From the NCBI GenBank assembly GCA_026004775.1, contig BPJU01000006.1:1-64000 (forward strand): a stretch of 64,000 nucleotides of DNA, read 5' to 3'. How positions within the stretch are numbered: position 1 is the stretch's first letter; each line of letters starts with the position of its first letter. Shown here piece after piece: positions 60,770-64,000 of the stretch. This stretch comes from Pirellulaceae bacterium. Its GTDB lineage: Bacteria > Planctomycetota > Planctomycetia > Pirellulales > Pirellulaceae. The notes under the pieces are model-generated. The model did not search any database. It saw only the letters and a program-made list of their open reading frames with translations, and was not told the DNA's origin. The position numbers and the translations under genes were made by a program.

Positions 60770-61381
60770 TCATGCACGGTCGTGGCATGTTGGTGTGGCT
60801 GTCAATTCCGCCGCTTCCAAAAGCTTTAAAAACTCCCGCATCAAGAGTGCATTATCGTGCCAGGTCCGAGCAGTGACAATGTTCCTGTCGACCACTACCG
60901 GTTGGTTTACGTAGCGAGCTCCGACTTGAGTGGCATCCAGGGCACACTTGGCCACCGTGGTGACGGTACGGCCTTCCAGGACTCCTGCGGCCGCCAATAT
61001 CTCGATCCCATGGCAAATGCAGGCAATCGGCTTGTTGGCTTCACACAGCGCCCGCACCACCTGGAGCAACGGTTCATAGTAACGCAGATATTCCGGCGCC
61101 CGACCTCCCGACAGAAATGCTCCAGCAAACGATTCCGCATGGCACTCACTGAAGGCCACTGTTGCTCGCAAGAAGTAGCCCGGACGCTCCTGGGTAATGT
61201 CCCACGGCACGGCCGAATCCGGCGGGATTTCATGAAGTACCGTATGGTAGAGCCGCGCCTCCGGACCGGCTACCACCACCTCGTACCCGGCTTCGGCCAA
61301 TCGAAAATAGGGATAGAAAGTGTCTAAAGTTTCCGTCCCATCCCCGATCGGCATGAAAATCCGCCGTATGCTCTGTGCCAT
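60770..61381 (-). CDS. DJ-1/PfpI-family protein
   Basis: 203 residues from the ATG at 61381 (frame open to 61453). Glutamine-amidotransferase-like fold. The nucleophile elbow is PIACICHGIEILA, with the reactive cysteine followed by His. The sheet motif FAGAFLSGGRAPEYLR matches PfpI-type proteins. The function could be protease-like, deglycase or hydratase; the family is too broad to choose. It lies 160 bases after the dehydrogenase and behind its terminator, so it is likely a separate unit. Confidence 0.85.
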   Translation of the reverse strand: MAQSIRRIFMPIGDGTETLDTFYPYFRLAEAGYEVVVAGPEARLYHTVLHEIPPDSAVPWDITQERPGYFLRATVAFSECHAESFAGAFLSGGRAPEYLRYYEPLLQVVRALCEANKPIACICHGIEILAAAGVLEGRTVTTVAKCALDATQVGARYVNQPVVVDRNIVTARTWHDNALLMREFLKLLEAAELTATPTCHDRA

Positions 61382-61469
61382 CGCCCAGCTTCCCTGTTTG
61401 CTTCGACTGGTTTCCGCAGCCGATAGCCTACGCTCCAGCACGCACCGATACAACGGGGCAAGCCCGTCG

Positions 61470-61501
61470 AAAAAAGCCGGGAAGGAAAACTCCCTCCCGG
61501 C
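61470..61501 (-). terminator. Rho-independent terminator of the Gfo/Idh/MocA gene
   Basis: On the minus strand an 11-base-pair stem (GCCGGGAGGGA / TCCTTCCCGGC, one mismatch, tetraloop) is followed directly by six T. It starts 40 bases after the dehydrogenase stop. Confidence 0.85.
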
Positions 61502-61540
61502 TGCTGCTGTTGCGGCCAGTTGCGCTACGGCCCAAAAACC

Positions 61541-62938
61541 TTACAGCGAGTAGCCCTCGCGGTACTCGGGTTTGATAATGTGAGCCACCTCAGGGGCATT
61601 CGTCGCCTTGAGGTTTTCGGCGTCCCATTCGATCTTCTTGCCCGTCGCCCACACGGCCAAGTTGCCGAGCAGCACGGTTTCCGTCAAACCACCGGCATAA
61701 TCCGGGAAGTTGGACATGGCTGGTTCACCGCCCTTGATCGCATCCACCCATTCCCGGAAGTGGCCGGGTGAGACTTTCACTTCCACGCGGGGCTCTTTGA
61801 TCTGCGACTGGATCACATATTCTTTGTTGTCGAACCAGACGCCGGTATGGCGCGCGTCACCGCCGTAATCGCCCGGCGAAAAGAGCGTTCCTTTTTCACC
61901 GATTACCAGACACCCGGTATTGATGACATTGGCGTACTGCCGGTCGTTTTCGATCAACTCCTTGCCGTCCGGGCCTTTGAAGGCTTCGCGAGGCGGCAGC
62001 AGTTCCCGAGGCGGTTTCTTGCCGCCGTCGTACCAGACCAGCTTCACCGGTGGGCGGCCGTTCCGCGCCGGGAACTCATACGTGATGACTGACCAGGCCG
62101 GATAAGTTTCGCCATTGTGACCCGGTGTTTCGGCCACCACCGAAATCGGGTCCCGCAGATCCAGCGCCATATAGGCCATATTGAGCGTATGGCAGGCCAT
62201 ATCACCCAAGGCTCCGGTTCCAAAGTCCCACCAGCCGCGCCACTTGAACGGGTGATAGGCTGGATGATACGGCCGATAAGGGGCAGGACCGATAAACTCG
62301 TCCCAGTGCACTTCGGGAGGACAGGGAGGCGTGTCCTTGGGCCGATCGATGCCCTGGGGCCAAATCGGCCGATTTGTCCAAACATGGACCTCTTTGACGG
62401 CCCCAATGACGCCCGCCTTAATCAGAGCGGCACTCGTTCTTAAATTCGTTTCGGCAGTACCTTGATTGCCCATCTGGGTGGCGACTTTTTTCTCGCGAGC
62501 AATCTCAGCCAGCCGCCGAGCTTCCCAAATCGAATGGGTGAGCGGTTTCTGGGTGAAGCATGCTTTGCCCAAATTCATGGCCATGGCCGAGGCGACTGCG
62601 TGGGTATGATCGGGCGTGCTGACGGTCACCGCATCGATCTTGCCGGCCATTTCATCGAACATCTTGCGGAAGTCGAAATACTTCTTCGCTTCGGGCCACT
62701 TGTTGGCTGCCCGTTCCAGATTCCGCTCGTCGATGTCACAGATCGCCACCATGACGCCGTGAGCGGCTGCGTCTGCCGAGTCACTGGAGCCTTTGCCCCC
62801 CACACCGATACTGGCGAAGTGGATCGTTTCGATGGCTGACCGAGACGGGCGCGGCGACACGCCGCCGGCGGCCCAAAAGCCAACACCCGTAGCGGCCATC
62901 GCTTTGATGAATCGACGACGATGCGTTCTGTGCGGCAT
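61541..62938 (-). CDS. Tat-exported Gfo/Idh/MocA family oxidoreductase
   Basis: 465 residues from the ATG at 62938 with a CAGGAGGAAC site. Twin-arginine signal RRRFIKAMAATGVGFWAAGG. The NAD(P)-binding Rossmann domain starts at IHFASIGVGGKGS; the conserved EKP-type motif appears as FTQKPLTHS, and VSTPDHTHAV is typical of the family. The C-terminal half is the sugar-acting domain (GDMACHTLNMAYMALD). It probably oxidises or isomerises a sugar derivative outside the cytoplasm, with cofactor loaded before export. Substrate unknown. A clear terminator follows. Confidence 0.93.
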   Translation of the reverse strand: MPHRTHRRRFIKAMAATGVGFWAAGGVSPRPSRSAIETIHFASIGVGGKGSSDSADAAAHGVMVAICDIDERNLERAANKWPEAKKYFDFRKMFDEMAGKIDAVTVSTPDHTHAVASAMAMNLGKACFTQKPLTHSIWEARRLAEIAREKKVATQMGNQGTAETNLRTSAALIKAGVIGAVKEVHVWTNRPIWPQGIDRPKDTPPCPPEVHWDEFIGPAPYRPYHPAYHPFKWRGWWDFGTGALGDMACHTLNMAYMALDLRDPISVVAETPGHNGETYPAWSVITYEFPARNGRPPVKLVWYDGGKKPPRELLPPREAFKGPDGKELIENDRQYANVINTGCLVIGEKGTLFSPGDYGGDARHTGVWFDNKEYVIQSQIKEPRVEVKVSPGHFREWVDAIKGGEPAMSNFPDYAGGLTETVLLGNLAVWATGKKIEWDAENLKATNAPEVAHIIKPEYREGYSL

Positions 62939-63480
62939 ACTGTTCCTCCTGTGTAATGCACTTCAGGTCGGTTTAAACCGTGCCGGGACAGCCACGTGCC
63001 GCCCGACTGTTGAAAGTATCCCACGGCCGAGCCGTTTTCAATTGCGGTTCCGGCATTTTGTTGGGCTGACGCGCATTGCCTGCCCGGCCGCCGGCCCGCA
63101 TGCCAGGCGAACGCGGCGGACGAAAAGGCCACGCGGCTTTCTCGAAATGCCGTTAATTATGGCGAGCCGGACTTGGGCAGCAACGCTTCGACGGCTGGCC
63201 GTGAAGGTAGCGATCTCTGCGCTCCAGGGCAACACGGCCAGCAAGGTCCGGCCGCCGCAGCAAAACCCAACGCGTGGTCAAACGGCTGGCCTTCTAGCGG
63301 GGGCACTGCCGGCGCTTCATTATCGACATCCCCAGCCGCCGAGGCATCCACAGCATCCACCGCACCGGCCCGTCCCATCAGGCACCACGAGATCCATGTT
63401 AGCCGCGCCGATGACGACAATCATCGTGTGTCACTCCGGCATGCAACCGCCTGATTTCTGCGCCCGCTTGCGGTGACCTC
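62939..63480. other. Intergenic region, no gene seen
   Basis: 542 bases between truB and the dehydrogenase, both on the minus strand. Open frames on either strand look like low-complexity shadows (Ala/Pro/Gly or Thr/Ala-rich), without ribosome sites. Confidence 0.4.
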
Positions 63481-64000
63481 TCAGGACTCTGCCATCGAAC
63501 TGCCGGGTGGAGCCAAATTGATCACCGGACGGAATTTTCCACCGGCCGCTCGTTCGAGGATCGCTATCGGTTGCCCTGCGGCATTTACCGCCACCAGCTC
63601 GCGTGCGCCATGCGGCGCGGGGGCAAGCCGTATCCATTGTCCATTGGATAAAGCACGCTGCTGGGAATTGTCGAGCATGATTTGAGGCCATTCGCCCAGC
63701 GCCACTATTGGCTCGATCATGTGTGCCAGGACGTCTTCGACATGGCGGTATTGTTCTAAAGGTACGGCATCTGCCAGTGTGAAGTTCCCGACCGCTTCTC
63801 GTCGCAAGCTTACCATGATGGCGGCCGTATCGAGCCGCCGAGCAATATCACGCCCCAATGCTCGAATATAGGTACCCGCTCCACAGCGAACCACGATTTC
63901 CCACTCGGGCGGCTCATACGCGACCAACTCCAGCGAATAGACCTCGACCGTCCGAGCCTGGAGTTGCGGCTTGGTGCCTTTTCTGGCCAGGTGATAGGCT
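63481..64000 (-). CDS. truB: tRNA pseudouridine synthase B, 3' part
   Basis: The frame is open to the window edge; about 172 C-terminal residues are visible. It isomerises U55 of the tRNA T-loop. The AYHLARKG, VEVYSLELVAYEPPEWE and CGAGTYIRALGRDIARRL segments match TruB motifs, the last being the conserved GTYIRxLxRDI motif. The C-terminal ~60 residues (RALSNGQWIRLAP, VAVNAAGQPIAILER) form a PUA-like tail. The catalytic aspartate lies outside the window. Confidence 0.9.
   Translation of the reverse strand, partial: AYHLARKGTKPQLQARTVEVYSLELVAYEPPEWEIVVRCGAGTYIRALGRDIARRLDTAAIMVSLRREAVGNFTLADAVPLEQYRHVEDVLAHMIEPIVALGEWPQIMLDNSQQRALSNGQWIRLAPAPHGARELVAVNAAGQPIAILERAAGGKFRPVINLAPPGSSMAES

Noticed and set aside
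63157..63420. 87-codon minus-strand frame before truB
   Set aside because: Ala/Pro/Gly low-complexity translation without ribosome site or homology.

Overview
The window looks like a chromosome segment of a planctomycete, most like the Pirellulales and possibly a Thermogutta-like lineage. This is inferred from gene content, not from a search. The markers are three sulfatases with the formylglycine motif, a Tat-exported Gfo/Idh/MocA oxidoreductase, a large secreted cytochrome c / metalloprotease fusion, an outer-surface protein with the planctomycete LEDRRLL N-terminal motif, HEAT-repeat secreted proteins, a PQQ-propeller lipoprotein and moderately high GC. No rRNA is present. Two tRNAs (Arg-TCG, Val-TAC) were found.

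Layout. 0-9.4 kb is core: the 5' end of a HEAT-like secreted protein, a beta-CASP metallo-beta-lactamase nuclease, a ketosynthase homologue that has lost its catalytic residues, transaldolase, a NagD-type phosphatase and FtsK. 9.8-23.4 kb is an accessory island. It begins with a divergent REP-associated transposase-like gene whose last ~110 bp plus ~270 bp of downstream DNA recur at 23.05-23.44 kb, so direct repeats bracket 11.3 kb. Inside are a truncated IS630 gene, a decayed IS3-like element whose transposase frame runs into a DnaG-type CHC2 zinc finger, and, all on the minus strand, the remains of a cell-surface RHS locus: a cadherin/LEDRRLL N-terminus with a 14-G tract out of frame by one, then two nearly identical RHS cores. 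Each core has a different C-terminal toxin-like tip, and each tip is followed by its own small putative immunity gene. Nested REP-like palindromes cluster at 13.8 kb and 17.4-18.0 kb.

24-33 kb is carbon metabolism: glycolate oxidase glcDEF, an MFS transporter and aconitase. 33-41.3 kb is secreted or degradative: two sulfatases, a small secreted protein and the cytochrome/metalloprotease fusion. 42-49 kb holds a Ser/Thr kinase-ATPase regulator split by one frameshift, a secreted cysteine-peptidase-like protein and class I fumarase. 49.5-59 kb holds tRNA-Arg, an FHA protein, nagB overlapping a GlpG-type rhomboid, a hotdog thioesterase, nicotinate phosphoribosyltransferase, two lipoproteins (thioredoxin-like and PQQ-like), a third sulfatase and tRNA-Val. 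59-64 kb holds a HEAT protein, a DJ-1/PfpI protein, a Tat-exported dehydrogenase with a good terminator, and the 3' part of truB.

The most unusual content is the island: a polymorphic-toxin (RHS) cassette array embedded among REP palindromes and mobile-element debris, with a candidate phase-variable switch at the start of its surface-anchoring N-terminus.
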